DNA of 64,000 nt from an uncultured Bradyrhizobium sp. GTDB lineage: Bacteria; Pseudomonadota; Alphaproteobacteria; Rhizobiales; Xanthobacteraceae. This document shows, piece after piece, positions 11,072 to 19,424 of this stretch. The stretch lies in assembly GCF_947648125.1 (NCBI RefSeq), contig NZ_CANSMR010000007.1, positions 124,001 through 188,000 on the forward strand, in the 5' to 3' direction. Within the stretch, counting starts at the first letter, position 1. Each line of letters starts with the position of its first letter. The notes below the pieces were generated by a model. The model searched no databases and had not been told where the DNA came from. It saw nothing but the letters and a program-made list of their open reading frames with translations. The translations under genes and the position numbers were made by a program.

Positions 11072-11190
11072 AATAACTGAAATCTAGGAGGCCGTCAAGA
11101 ACATATAAAGAACCAATATTTGCAATAACTACAGTGCAGATGGCAGGTATCCTTGGCAACATCAGTCGTTAACGATGATTTTCAGTTATT
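11072..11190. repeat. Inverted 11-bp motif upstream of the island operon
   Basis: AATAACTGAAA at 11072-11082 is mirrored exactly by TTTCAGTTATT at 11180-11190, spaced 97 nt, upstream of the leftward three-gene set. It could be paired regulator sites or the edge of a mobile unit. The right arm touches the start of the first 245-bp repeat. Confidence 0.4.
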
Positions 11191-11429
11191 CATATCGTCT
11201 ATCAACGAGGATGATGGACGTGGGGTCTGCCGCTGGAAACGGCGGAGCGAGGTCGTAGGCTCCTTGAAGGTTGGGAGTTCGGACGCCAAATGCGATTTCT
11301 CGGCCAAATTCTGGTCATATCTGACAGCTAGCGAATATTCAAATGCGCCGAATAGTTGCTTGCGGTGGGGAAAATTCGCCCGACTGGGCCAAGGCGATGC
11401 TTCTGTCGTTCGGATTGTTGATTCAGTAT
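11185..11429. repeat. 245-bp direct repeat, copy A (possible structured RNA)
   Basis: This copy aligns without any gap to 11478-11722 at an offset of 293, with about 30 mismatches counted by eye. Neither copy holds a convincing protein frame. Several short hairpins are kept in both copies, for example TCTGCCG/CGGCGGA around CTGGAAA, and CTTG/TGGG around CGG. Changes inside these stems mostly swap a Watson-Crick pair for a G-U pair. This supports an RNA gene, though decay by transitions alone is not excluded. The wider gap 11043-11987 holds only these repeats, a promoter-like site and lepA-end debris. Confidence 0.6.
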
Positions 11430-11446
11430 TGATATGGAAATATAAT
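11418..11446 (+). promoter_or_regulatory. Near-consensus sigma-70 promoter ahead of repeat copy B
   Basis: TTGATT, a spacer of 17 nt, then TATAAT, in an AT-rich stretch (GGAAATATAATATAAC). Transcription would start near 11453 and run into copy B. The -35 box is inside the end of copy A. The equivalent -35 in copy B (TTGACG, 11708) has no good -10. Confidence 0.5.
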
Positions 11447-11477
11447 ATAACTAATTGATATCATGGTATTTTATTGC

Positions 11478-11722
11478 GTTATTCCGACTGTCTATATACG
11501 ACGATGTTGGATGTGGAGTCTGCCGCTGGAAACGGCAGAGCGAGGTCGTAGGTCCCTTGAAGGTTGGGAGTTCGGACGTCAAATGCGATTTCCCGGCCAG
11601 ATTCTGGCCATAACCGACAGCCAGCGAATATTCAAATGCGCCGAATAGTTGCCTGCGGCAGGGAAAATTCGCCGGACTGGGCCGAGGCGATGCCTCTGTC
11701 GTTCGGATTGACGGTTCAGTAT
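11478..11722 (+). ncRNA. 245-bp direct repeat, copy B: candidate structured RNA
   Basis: Second copy of the repeat, lying directly behind a promoter-like site at 11418-11446. Its stems are better paired than in copy A: TCTGCCG/CGGCAGA around CTGGAAA, GGCCAG/CTGGCC around ATT, CCTG/CAGG around CGG, and GAGGC/GCCTC around GAT. No T-run terminator follows. No Rfam family comes to mind. The plus strand is inferred only from the promoter; the RNA could be read from the other strand. Confidence 0.4.
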
Positions 11723-11786
11723 GCCATTTGTGATGTCGTGAGGCCGGTGGTCCCACGAAGATCAAGGATTCGGCCGTCTAGTGAGA

Positions 11787-11830
11787 TGCCTCAGCTGTCC
11801 ACCTTGAGCGCGGCGATGAAAGCTTCATGC
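11787..11830 (-). repeat. Degraded third copy of the lepA 3' end
   Basis: TGCCTCAGCTGTCCACC and the following bases match the lepA end with several substitutions, diverging after AAAGCTTC. It lies between the 245-bp repeats and lepA itself. It may be the scar of an older insertion at the same site. Confidence 0.6.
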
Positions 11831-11898
11831 TGCCGCTGTTTTGCCCGACATGTCACATGTCCTCAGCGTTGCCCGAACACCCTGGCCGACGCCTACCG

Positions 11899-11921
11899 GC
11901 TACTTTGCATGGGGTTGTTTT
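11899..11921. repeat. 23-bp intergenic repeat (also at 52170)
   Basis: A 23-base stretch containing CTACTTTGCATGGGGTTG is identical to 52170-52192, and both copies continue into a T-rich tail (GATTTT). Both lie in non-coding gaps. It could be a small repeat family or a shared control site. Confidence 0.5.
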
Positions 11922-11980
11922 CGAGATTTTCACCCAGAGCGGGACTGGCCCGCTTGTCGTCAAGCCGGCGACAGCCGTGA

Positions 11981-12039
11981 CGTCGCCTCAGCTATCCACC
12001 TTGAGCGCGGCGATGAAGGCTTCCTGCGGGATGTCGACC
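11981..12039 (-). repeat. lepA 3' end, right junction of island
   Basis: These 59 bases, spanning the lepA stop and its last codons, are identical to 9183-9241. If the 2.8-kb segment between is an integrated element, this is the copy that keeps lepA intact. Confidence 0.7.
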
Positions 12040-13799
12040 TTGCCGAACTGCCGCATCTTCTTCTTGCCTTCCTTCTGCTTCTCCAGAAGCTTGCGTTTGC
12101 GCGTGATGTCGCCGCCATAGCACTTCGCGGTGACGTCCTTGCGCAGCGCGCGCACGGTTTCGCGCGCGATCACCTTGCCGCCGATCGCCGCCTGGATCGG
12201 GATCTGGAACATGTGCGGCGGGATCAGCTCCTTCATCTTCTCGACCATGGCGCGGCCGCGGCCCTCGGCGCGGGTGCGATGCACCAGCATCGACAGCGCG
12301 TCGACCGGCTCGGCATTGACCAGGATCTGCATCTTGACCAGATCGGCCGGCTTGTAGTCGGTCAGATGATAGTCGAACGAGGCGTAGCCCTTGGAGACCG
12401 ACTTCAGGCGATCGTAGAAATCGAACACCACCTCGTTGAGCGGCAGGTCGTATTTCACCATCGCGCGGGAGCCGACATAGGTGAGCTCCTTCTGCGCGCC
12501 TCGGCGGTCCTGGCACAGCTTCAGCACGCTGCCGAGATATTCGTCTGGCGTCAGGATGGTGGCCTCGATCCACGGCTCCTCGATCTCGGCGATCTTGACC
12601 ACGTCGGGCATGTCGACCGGGTTGTGGATCTCGAGCTCGGTGCCGTCGGTCAGCTTCATCTTGTAGATGACGCTCGGCGCGGTCGCGATCAAATTGAGGT
12701 CGAACTCGCGCGACAGCCGCTCCTGGATGATCTCCAGATGCAACAGCCCGAGGAAGCCGCAGCGGAAGCCGAAACCGAGTGCGGCCGAGGTTTCCATCTC
12801 GAAGGAGAAGCTGGCGTCGTTCAAGCGCAGCTTGCCCATCGCCGCGCGCAGCGTCTCGAAATCGTCGGCGTCGACCGGGAACAGGCCGCAGAACACGACC
12901 GGGATCGCCGGCTTGAAGCCTGGCAGCATCTCGGTGACCGGCTTCTTGTCGTCGGTGATGGTGTCGCCGACGCGGGTGTCGGCGACTTCCTTGATCGCCG
13001 CGGTGATGAAGCCGATCTCGCCGGGGCCGAGCTCCTCGACCTGCTGCATCTTCGGCGTGAAGAAGCCGACGCGCTCGATGTCATAGGCCGCGCCGGTGCC
13101 CATCATGCGGATGCGGCTGCCCTTCTTCATCACGCCGTCGACGACGCGGATCAGCACGACCACGCCGAGATAGACGTCGTACCAGCTGTCGACCAGCAGC
13201 GCCTTCAAGGTCGCGTCGCGGTCGCCCTTCGGTGGCGGCAGGCGGGTGACGACGGCCTCCAGCACGTCGGGCACGCCGAGGCCGGTCTTGGCCGAGATCA
13301 TCACGGCGTCGGAGGCGTCGATGCCGATCACGTCCTCGATCTGCTGCTTGACCTTCTCGGGCTCGGCCGCGGGCAGGTCGACCTTGTTCAGGACCGGCAC
13401 GATCTCGTGACCGGCGTCGAGCGCATGGTAGACGTTGGCGAGCGTCTGCGCCTCGACGCCCTGGCTGGCGTCGACCACGAGCAGGGAACCCTCGCAGGCC
13501 GCCAGCGACCGCGAGACCTCGTAGGCGAAGTCGACGTGGCCGGGCGTGTCCATCAGGTTGAAGATGTAATCCTTGCCGTCCTTGGCGCGGTAGTTCAGCC
13601 GGACGGTCTGCGCCTTGATGGTGATGCCGCGCTCGCGCTCGATATCCATCGAATCGAGCACCTGCTCCTTGCCCGCCATTTCGCGATCCGACAGGCCGCC
13701 CGTCATCTGGATCAGGCGGTCGGCAAGGGTCGATTTGCCATGGTCGATATGGGCGACGATGGAGAAGTTGCGGATGTTCGAAATCGGGGCAGTTGTCAT
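11988..13799 (-). CDS. lepA: Elongation factor 4 (LepA)
   Basis: 603 aa, the usual length for the family. It is a translational GTPase that back-translocates ribosomes. The G domain shows [14 protein letters not shown] (G1), DTPGHVDF (G3) and [11 protein letters not shown] (G4). Domain II and EF-G-like domains follow, then the LepA-specific C-terminus with [18 protein letters not shown] and the lysine-rich [19 protein letters not shown]. Start ATG 13799. The 3' end is the sequence duplicated at 9183 and, degraded, at 11787, which makes this gene the apparent attachment site of the neighbouring island. The coding sequence itself is complete. Confidence 0.97.
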   Translation of the reverse strand: MTTAPISNIRNFSIVAHIDHGKSTLADRLIQMTGGLSDREMAGKEQVLDSMDIERERGITIKAQTVRLNYRAKDGKDYIFNLMDTPGHVDFAYEVSRSLAACEGSLLVVDASQGVEAQTLANVYHALDAGHEIVPVLNKVDLPAAEPEKVKQQIEDVIGIDASDAVMISAKTGLGVPDVLEAVVTRLPPPKGDRDATLKALLVDSWYDVYLGVVVLIRVVDGVMKKGSRIRMMGTGAAYDIERVGFFTPKMQQVEELGPGEIGFITAAIKEVADTRVGDTITDDKKPVTEMLPGFKPAIPVVFCGLFPVDADDFETLRAAMGKLRLNDASFSFEMETSAALGFGFRCGFLGLLHLEIIQERLSREFDLNLIATAPSVIYKMKLTDGTELEIHNPVDMPDVVKIAEIEEPWIEATILTPDEYLGSVLKLCQDRRGAQKELTYVGSRAMVKYDLPLNEVVFDFYDRLKSVSKGYASFDYHLTDYKPADLVKMQILVNAEPVDALSMLVHRTRAEGRGRAMVEKMKELIPPHMFQIPIQAAIGGKVIARETVRALRKDVTAKCYGGDITRKRKLLEKQKEGKKKMRQFGKVDIPQEAFIAALKVDS

Positions 13800-13960
13800 G
13801 GGGCGCGGGATAGCATCCGCACCCCCGCACGGGCAACCATATTGCGGTATTTTGCAGGGATGTGACGGCGAATCACGGCCGTGTTTCAGTCAGATCTGCC
13901 GTGATCGATTTTCGGGCATGTTTCTGCTAGGTGTTTCGGCCCAAAACCCTGGATCTGACG

Positions 13961-15334
13961 ATGCGCTGGACCCTTCTCGCCGCCGGATTGCTCGCCGTGT
14001 TGTTCGCCGCGCCGGCGGCCGCCGACAAGCGTGTCGCGCTGGTGGTCGGCAATTCGACCTATCAGAACGTGTCGCGGTTGCAGAACCCGAAGGACGATGC
14101 AGAGCTGGTGGCCGGCACGCTGCAGCGGCTCGGCTTTGCGCTGGTCGGCGGGCAGGCCCAGGTCGATCTGGACAAGGCCGGTTTCGATGCCGCGATCCAG
14201 CGCTTCGGCAGCCAGCTGATCGGCGCGGACGTCGCGCTGTTCTATTACGCCGGGCATGGCATCCAGGTGCGCGGAACGAATTATCTGGTGCCGGTCTCGG
14301 CGAACCCCACGCGCGAAGCCGATGTCGATTTCCAGATGGTCGATGTCGGCCTGGTGCTGCGGCAGATGGAAGGCGCGGGCACGCGGCTCAACATCGTCAT
14401 CCTGGACGCCTGCCGGAACAATCCGTTCGGCGGGCGCGGCTTGCGCGCCGCCGACGGTGGCCTCGCCCAGATCCGCGCGCCGGAGGGCACGCTGTTGTCC
14501 TACGCGACCCAGCCGGGCAACGTTGCGCTGGATGGCGACGATGGCCACAGCCCCTACACGCGCGCCCTTGTCGACACCATGCAGAAGCCCGGGCTCGACG
14601 TGCTGCAGGCTTTCAATCAGGTCGGCCTCGTCGTCAAACGCGCGACCGGCAGCGCGCAGCAGCCCTGGGTCTCGACCTCGCCGATCGACGGCTCGTTCTA
14701 TTTCGCCGGCAACACACCGGCTCAGGTCGCGACCGCCGATCCGCCGGCGACCGTGATCCCGCCGCAGCAAAGCCTGCCGCCGCAAAACGTGTCGCCGTCG
14801 GCGCCGCCGGTGGTGCGCACGCAATCGGATTTCATCATTGCGGATTCCGACAGCCGCCTGCTGTCGGAGAGCGATCTTAGGGCACTGACCAAGGACGATC
14901 TGCGGATCGCCCGTAATGAAATCTTCGCGCGGCGCGGACGCTACTTCAACGCGCCGGACCTCACCGCGCGATTCAGCAGGTTCGCGTGGTACGTGCCCCG
15001 CTCATGGGATCCGCCGCTCAATGCGATCGAGAGCGCGAATGTCGCGCTGATCGATCGCTTCGAGTCCGGTGGCGGTGCGGCGCCGAGCGGTTTCATCTTC
15101 CCGGACTCCGACCGGCGCTTGCTGACGCCGGCCGATCTGCGTCGGCTGTCGCGCGACGAGTTGCGGATCGCACGCAACGAGATCTTCGCCCGCAGGGGAC
15201 GCTATTTCGATTCCGCCGATCTCAAGGCGTATTTTTCGCGCTTCGCGTGGTACGCGCCGAACAGCTGGAATCCGAAGCTGAATGCGATCGAGGAGGCCAA
15301 CGTCGCGCTGATCGATCAGGCCGGAAAGCGCTGA
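13961..15334 (+). CDS. Secreted caspase-fold (C14) protein with two YARHG domains
   Basis: 457 aa from ATG 13961; a GTG at 13931 in the same frame is possible but would place extra residues before the signal peptide (LLAAGLLAVLFAAPAAADK). The caspase-like domain (about 25-255) keeps the dyad: His99 in FYYAGHGIQ and Cys151 in LDACRNNPF. After a Pro-rich linker come two copies of a YARHG-type domain (about 305-367 and 380-447), each with LRIARNEIFARRGRYF and a FAWY motif. The export signal places it in the periplasm. The M15 peptidase gene begins at the next base after its stop, suggesting joint work on the cell wall or envelope; substrate unknown. Confidence 0.85.
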   Translation: MRWTLLAAGLLAVLFAAPAAADKRVALVVGNSTYQNVSRLQNPKDDAELVAGTLQRLGFALVGGQAQVDLDKAGFDAAIQRFGSQLIGADVALFYYAGHGIQVRGTNYLVPVSANPTREADVDFQMVDVGLVLRQMEGAGTRLNIVILDACRNNPFGGRGLRAADGGLAQIRAPEGTLLSYATQPGNVALDGDDGHSPYTRALVDTMQKPGLDVLQAFNQVGLVVKRATGSAQQPWVSTSPIDGSFYFAGNTPAQVATADPPATVIPPQQSLPPQNVSPSAPPVVRTQSDFIIADSDSRLLSESDLRALTKDDLRIARNEIFARRGRYFNAPDLTARFSRFAWYVPRSWDPPLNAIESANVALIDRFESGGGAAPSGFIFPDSDRRLLTPADLRRLSRDELRIARNEIFARRGRYFDSADLKAYFSRFAWYAPNSWNPKLNAIEEANVALIDQAGKR

Positions 15335-16102
15335 ATGGCCGCGCGCGGCACAGCCTGCATTGTTGCCTTGCTGGCGCTGCTGCCGCCACTCGCGCACGCT
15401 GAGAGCAACAGCGAACTGCTCGACCGCCTGGTGCGCGCCTATCCCGATGCGCTGTCCGCCCATGACGACACCACGATCACCTGGCGCGACGGCACGGTGA
15501 TGCCGGTCGACGACGGCGTCTCCGGCAAGCCGTTCGATCAGCTGCTGCGCAATGCATCGATCCTGGACCAGATGCGGCAGCCTTATCCGTCCGGGCCGGC
15601 GGCGGCGCCGGCCCCGGATGTCGATCCGGGCCGCTTCCGCAACGAGGCGTTCTTCAAGAAGATGTATGGCGACTGTCATACGGCCGAGGTCAGGCGGAAC
15701 CTGGTGACCATCACCTGGCTACCGCGGTCCTGGGGCAAGCCGGTTCAGGTCACGCGGGTCAATGGCGTCGCCGAGCGTCTGAAGCAGATCTCCGCCGAGA
15801 TCGACGCGCTCGATCCGGCGCTGCGCGCCGCGGCCTTTCCGATCGCGGGTGTGCTATCTTGTCGCGCCGTCGCCGATACCGGGCGGATGAGCATGCATGG
15901 CTATGCGGCCGCGATCGACCTCAACCTGAAAGTCTCGGATTACTGGCTATGGGCGGGCAAGAGCAAAACCATCCCCTATAAAAACCGGATGCCGCGCGAG
16001 ATCGTCGACATTTTCGAGCGCCACGGCTTCATCTGGGGCGGCAAGTGGTACCACTACGATACCATGCATTTCGAGTACCGGCCGGAGCTTCTCGAGAAGT
16101 GA
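15335..16102 (+). CDS. Secreted M15-family (VanY-type) peptidase
   Basis: 255 aa with a signal peptide ending near AHAES (residue 23). The zinc-site residues of the M15 fold are visible: His188 and Asp195 in SMHGYAAAID, and His245 in DTMHFEYRPE. These enzymes cleave D-Ala or L-Ala/D-Glu bonds of peptidoglycan peptides. ATG 15335 directly follows the TGA of the caspase-fold gene, so translation is likely coupled and both proteins reach the periplasm. Family assignment is firm; whether it is a carboxypeptidase or an endopeptidase is open. Confidence 0.88.
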   Translation: MAARGTACIVALLALLPPLAHAESNSELLDRLVRAYPDALSAHDDTTITWRDGTVMPVDDGVSGKPFDQLLRNASILDQMRQPYPSGPAAAPAPDVDPGRFRNEAFFKKMYGDCHTAEVRRNLVTITWLPRSWGKPVQVTRVNGVAERLKQISAEIDALDPALRAAAFPIAGVLSCRAVADTGRMSMHGYAAAIDLNLKVSDYWLWAGKSKTIPYKNRMPREIVDIFERHGFIWGGKWYHYDTMHFEYRPELLEK

Positions 16103-16276
16103 AGGGGCCGATTGGAGGCGTTCTCACGCCAAGCTGATTACACTGGCCACAAAAACGCGCTAAAGCGCGAGGAAATGCTGGTGAGCAATCACTCATCGCC
16201 CCTTCCGCTTCCATTCGGCATGATCGTTCCGGGAAACCGCTTTCCACGTTTCCAGGTCATGCCTCAGGCACAGGCC

Positions 16277-17890
16277 ATGTCGACCGCCACCACTCTCCCT
16301 GCCGCAAGGCGCAGCACGCGCAGACTGACGATCCGGCGGATCGCCGCCTGGATTGCCTCGCGCGCCACCGATCCTAGGACCAGCCTGTGGTTCGTGATCG
16401 GCTTCGCATTGGTTCACGCGGTGTTGTGGACGCTGATCCTGGTCAGGCTCAAGGCTGCGCAGGACGTCCATATGGATGTCGCGGAGGCCTATGCCTGGGG
16501 CCAGCGCTTCCTGCTCGGCTATGGCAAGCATCCGCCGCTGTCGGGCTGGATCGCCGGGGTCTGGTTCAGGATCTTCCCGGTCACCAACTGGTCGACCTAC
16601 GCGCTTGCGATGGCAACTGCCAGCTTCGCGCTGGTGGTGTGCTGGCTGATCGCACTGCGTGTCGTCGATCGCCGGCGTGCGTTCTTCATGGTGGTGATGC
16701 TGGCGCTCTACCCGATCTTCAATTTCAAGGGCTTCAAGTACAACGCCGACCTCGCACAGCTGGTGCCGTTGCCGCTGCTGGTGCTGGCCTATCTGAACGC
16801 GTTCGAGAAGCGCAGCTTCAAATCGGGGCTCTTGCTCGGCTTTGCCGGCATGCTGGCGCTGATGACCAAGTACTGGGTGGTGACGATGATCGGCGCGATC
16901 GGGCTTGCCGCGCTGATCCATCCGCAGCGGATGCAATTCCTGCGCTCGCCGGCGCCATGGGTTGCGATCGGCACGATGGTCGTGACGATGATCCCGCATC
17001 TGGTGTGGCTGGAGGAGGTGAACTTCGTGCCGTTCACCTATGCCGGCGACGTCTACGCGCTGTCGAGCCGCGAGCTCAACGTCCAGCTCGTGATCGGTTA
17101 TATCGTGCACAATCTCGGCCTGCTCGCGATTCCGACCGTGCTGGGCCTGGTGGCGCTGCTGCTGGGGTCGGTGCCGTGGCGGCCGTCGGACGTGCTGGCG
17201 CGGATCTGGTCGCGCGGTCCCAATCCGGCCGTCAACTTTCCGCAGGCGCTCAACATCTGGATCATCCAGCTGATCGTCGCGATCGGGCCGCCGCTCGGTG
17301 CGCTGGCGTTCACCGTCTATATCAAGACCGATTGGGGCATCCCGCTGTTCTTCCTGGTGCCGCTTGCGCTTGTTGCGATCCCCTCGCTGCGTTTCCCACG
17401 CATGGCGCTGTTCTCGATCACGGCGGTCTGGTTCGTGGCCACGATCGCCACGCTGATCGCCGCGCCCAGCATCGCCACGCAGGAGATCGCGTCCAACCGT
17501 GTCGGCGGCTCGACCTACGCCGCGCGCTCCGAATTGGCGCGCGAGCTCACCCAGACCTGGCAGGACAGATTCCATTCGCGCTGGGCGGTGGTCGTTGCAC
17601 GCTCCGACATCGGCGAGCCGATGACGTTCTACAGTCCGGATCATCCGGCCTCGCTCGTGCCGGGCGAAGCGTGGTCGTCGGGGCTGACGTCGCTCGACGA
17701 AGCCAAGCGCCTCGGCTTCATCGGCGTCTGCGACACCACCGATCCGGTGTTCCTGCAGCCATGCGAGGCGTGGATGGCGGAGCATGCCAAGAATGCCGAG
17801 CCGCTGGTGATGAACACCATGCGCTTCTTCAACGGCCATCCCGGTCCGTCGACGGTGTGGAAGGTCTATCTGGTGCCGCCGGCGAAGTAG
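16277..17890 (+). CDS. Family 39-type membrane glycosyltransferase
   Basis: 537 aa from ATG 16277 (MSTATTLP). The frame stays open to 16112, but the upstream residues look non-coding; ATG 16259 is an alternative. There are about ten hydrophobic segments. The first periplasmic loop carries DVHMDVAEAYAWGQRF and YGKHPPLSGW, the acidic and HPPL signatures of the ArnT/PMT-like family that moves a sugar from a polyprenyl phosphate donor. A soluble periplasmic C-terminal part follows (SRWAVVVARSDIGEPMTFY). It probably decorates lipid A, a polysaccharide or a protein; acceptor unknown. It stands about 175 nt after the M15 gene. Confidence 0.85.
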   Translation: MSTATTLPAARRSTRRLTIRRIAAWIASRATDPRTSLWFVIGFALVHAVLWTLILVRLKAAQDVHMDVAEAYAWGQRFLLGYGKHPPLSGWIAGVWFRIFPVTNWSTYALAMATASFALVVCWLIALRVVDRRRAFFMVVMLALYPIFNFKGFKYNADLAQLVPLPLLVLAYLNAFEKRSFKSGLLLGFAGMLALMTKYWVVTMIGAIGLAALIHPQRMQFLRSPAPWVAIGTMVVTMIPHLVWLEEVNFVPFTYAGDVYALSSRELNVQLVIGYIVHNLGLLAIPTVLGLVALLLGSVPWRPSDVLARIWSRGPNPAVNFPQALNIWIIQLIVAIGPPLGALAFTVYIKTDWGIPLFFLVPLALVAIPSLRFPRMALFSITAVWFVATIATLIAAPSIATQEIASNRVGGSTYAARSELARELTQTWQDRFHSRWAVVVARSDIGEPMTFYSPDHPASLVPGEAWSSGLTSLDEAKRLGFIGVCDTTDPVFLQPCEAWMAEHAKNAEPLVMNTMRFFNGHPGPSTVWKVYLVPPAK

Positions 17891-17922
17891 CGCCGCCTCA
17901 AAGGCCGCGAATTAGCCAACTC

Positions 17923-18006
17923 GTCATTGCGAGGAGCGATAGCGACGAAGCAATCCATCTCTGTACCTGACGCGCGATGGATTGCTTCGCTTCGCTCGCA
18001 ATGACG
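17923..18006. repeat. Palindromic repeat (GCAATCCA family)
   Basis: CGTCATTGCGAGGAGCGA, then GACGAAGCAATCCA, is mirrored by TGGATTGCTTCG and CTCGCAATGACG. The same family recurs at 27772-27892. It fills the gap between the convergent glycosyltransferase and HPr genes, so it may also fold at the transcript ends. Confidence 0.85.
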
Positions 18007-18044
18007 GGACGGATAGATCACGGCCGCTCAGGGAGAGGCGGCCC

Positions 18045-18371
18045 TTACGTGCCTTCCTCGTTGAACTTGCTGGCGACGAGCTCGGCGATGGCGTCGAGCG
18101 CCTGCTGCGCCTGGTCGCCCTTCGCGGAGACCACGACCGTGGTGCCGGGCCCTGCGGCCAGCATCATCAGGCCCATGATCGAGGTGCCGCCGACGGTCTC
18201 GCCGCCGCGCGTCACCCAGATCTCGGCGTTGAAGCGCTCGACCAGCTGGACGAACTTGGCCGATGCCCGCGCATGCAGGCCGCGCTTGTTGACGATCAGG
18301 AGTTCGCGCGAAATGGCGCCCGCTGGCACGCCCGGGCCGACATGGTTTTCGCCCGGGGCCGCGCCGCTCAT
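18045..18371 (-). CDS. HPr phosphocarrier protein of the regulatory PTS
   Basis: 108 aa. Phosphorylation His33 lies in NKRGLHARAS and the regulatory Ser64 in GTSIMGLMML, which HprK would modify. About 20 extra residues precede the usual HPr start. ATG overlaps the stop of the EIIA gene by 4 nt (ATGA), so they are translated together. No sugar permease is nearby; in Rhizobiales this is a regulatory phosphotransfer chain. Often called ptsH or npr in relatives. Confidence 0.95.
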   Translation of the reverse strand: MSGAAPGENHVGPGVPAGAISRELLIVNKRGLHARASAKFVQLVERFNAEIWVTRGGETVGGTSIMGLMMLAAGPGTTVVVSAKGDQAQQALDAIAELVASKFNEEGT

Positions 18372-18769
18372 TTGCCTGCGAGAACGCGGCTGGCGATGGT
18401 GACGTATTTGCGGCCGGCTTCCTGCGCCATCGCGATCGCGTCGGGCAGCGAACGCTCTTCGCGAACCTTGGCGAGCTTGACCAGCATGGGAAGATTGATG
18501 CCCGCGAGCACTTCCACCTTCGGGCGGCTCATGCAGGAGATCGCAAGGTTCGACGGCGTGCCGCCGAACATGTCGGTGAGGATCGCAACGCCGTCGCCGC
18601 TATCGACGCGGTTCACCGCTTCGATGATGTCGCTTCGACAGAGATCGGAATCGTCCTCGGCCCCGATCGTAATTGCTTCAATTTGTTTCTGCGGACCCAT
18701 GACGTGTTCGAGCGCGGCTCGGAACTCGTCGGCAAGGCGCCCATGGGTCACCAGCACTAGACCAATCAT
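18368..18769 (-). CDS. PTS EIIA component, mannose family
   Basis: 133 aa from ATG 18769, preceded by GAGGAGT; the frame extends 19 codons upstream without support. The domain is a single EIIA(Man) fold: active His9 in LVLVTHGRLADEF, DMFGGTPSN, and the closing KYVTIASRVLAGK. No EIIB, EIIC or EIID partners are encoded beside it, so it is a regulatory acceptor of phosphate from HPr rather than part of a transporter. It overlaps HPr by 4 nt. The gap to hprK is about 215 nt. Confidence 0.93.
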   Translation of the reverse strand: MIGLVLVTHGRLADEFRAALEHVMGPQKQIEAITIGAEDDSDLCRSDIIEAVNRVDSGDGVAILTDMFGGTPSNLAISCMSRPKVEVLAGINLPMLVKLAKVREERSLPDAIAMAQEAGRKYVTIASRVLAGK

Positions 18770-18983
18770 CGGAAACTCCTCGCGGGCGCCCTTTGGTGCA
18801 CCGCACGAACGCGCCACTTTGACCATCCAGAGGCCCTGCGCAAGAGGGCATCTTGGCTAGTCTCCCGGTTCCTGGCGGTAGAGAGGGGAGGCTGCGCCGG
18901 CAAAATCCGACGCGATAGTGGATGTGATATGGTTACCAATTCCCTTCCCACAATTGGCCCCAAGATTACGGGAGGATGAACTT

Positions 18984-19424
18984 TCAGGTTGTCGTCAGCG
19001 CAGCGACAACCAGCGGCAGGGGTTGGAAGCCGGCCGGCACGGGAATTCTCGGTATTGAAACACCATTAAGGCAGATATTGAGCGCCTCGGGCGGCGGCAG
19101 CCGCTCGGCGTCATCCGCGGCAAGGTCGACGACCAAGCCGACCACGGCCTCGCCGGCGAACGGACAATGGCGGATTCCGAGGCCTCGGATCTCGATCAGA
19201 CCGGCCAATTGCTGTGCCGGGCGAACCCACAATTGTTCGCCGGCTGTGTCGAGATGGACACGGTCATCCCCCACCAAAATGGCCGGCGGAAGCGCTCCGG
19301 TGCGTCCGGCGAGAATCAGATCGAAGGCCAGACGCGACTTGCCGGCGCCCGACGGGCCGCGGATCAGCACGGCACGCTCGCCGACCAGAACGGCGGATGC
19401 GTGCACGCTTGAATTGTCGCTCAT
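18984..19424 (-). CDS. hprK: HPr kinase/phosphorylase, short alphaproteobacterial form
   Basis: 146 aa, about half the length of the Bacillus enzyme, because only the C-terminal kinase domain is present. It begins NSSVHASAVLVGERAVLIRGPSGAGKSRLAFDLI; the P-loop is at 23-31. VGDDRVHL and EIRGLGIR match the catalytic core. It phosphorylates HPr on serine. Its 3' neighbours are EIIA and HPr, and its 5' end overlaps chvG by 4 nt, linking the phosphotransfer chain to the ChvG/ChvI envelope and acid-response system, as in other Rhizobiales. Confidence 0.93.
   Translation of the reverse strand: MSDNSSVHASAVLVGERAVLIRGPSGAGKSRLAFDLILAGRTGALPPAILVGDDRVHLDTAGEQLWVRPAQQLAGLIEIRGLGIRHCPFAGEAVVGLVVDLAADDAERLPPPEALNICLNGVSIPRIPVPAGFQPLPLVVAALTTT

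Noticed and set aside
11185-11722. Protein-coding reading of the 245-bp repeats
   Set aside because: Short frames exist on both strands but lack start signals and known motifs, and the differences between copies fall in stem positions rather than in a codon pattern.
11841-13865. Long open frame (674 codons) on the plus strand opposite lepA
   Set aside because: It is the antisense shadow of a high-GC gene; composition is His/Asp/Arg-rich with no domain, and lepA is certain.
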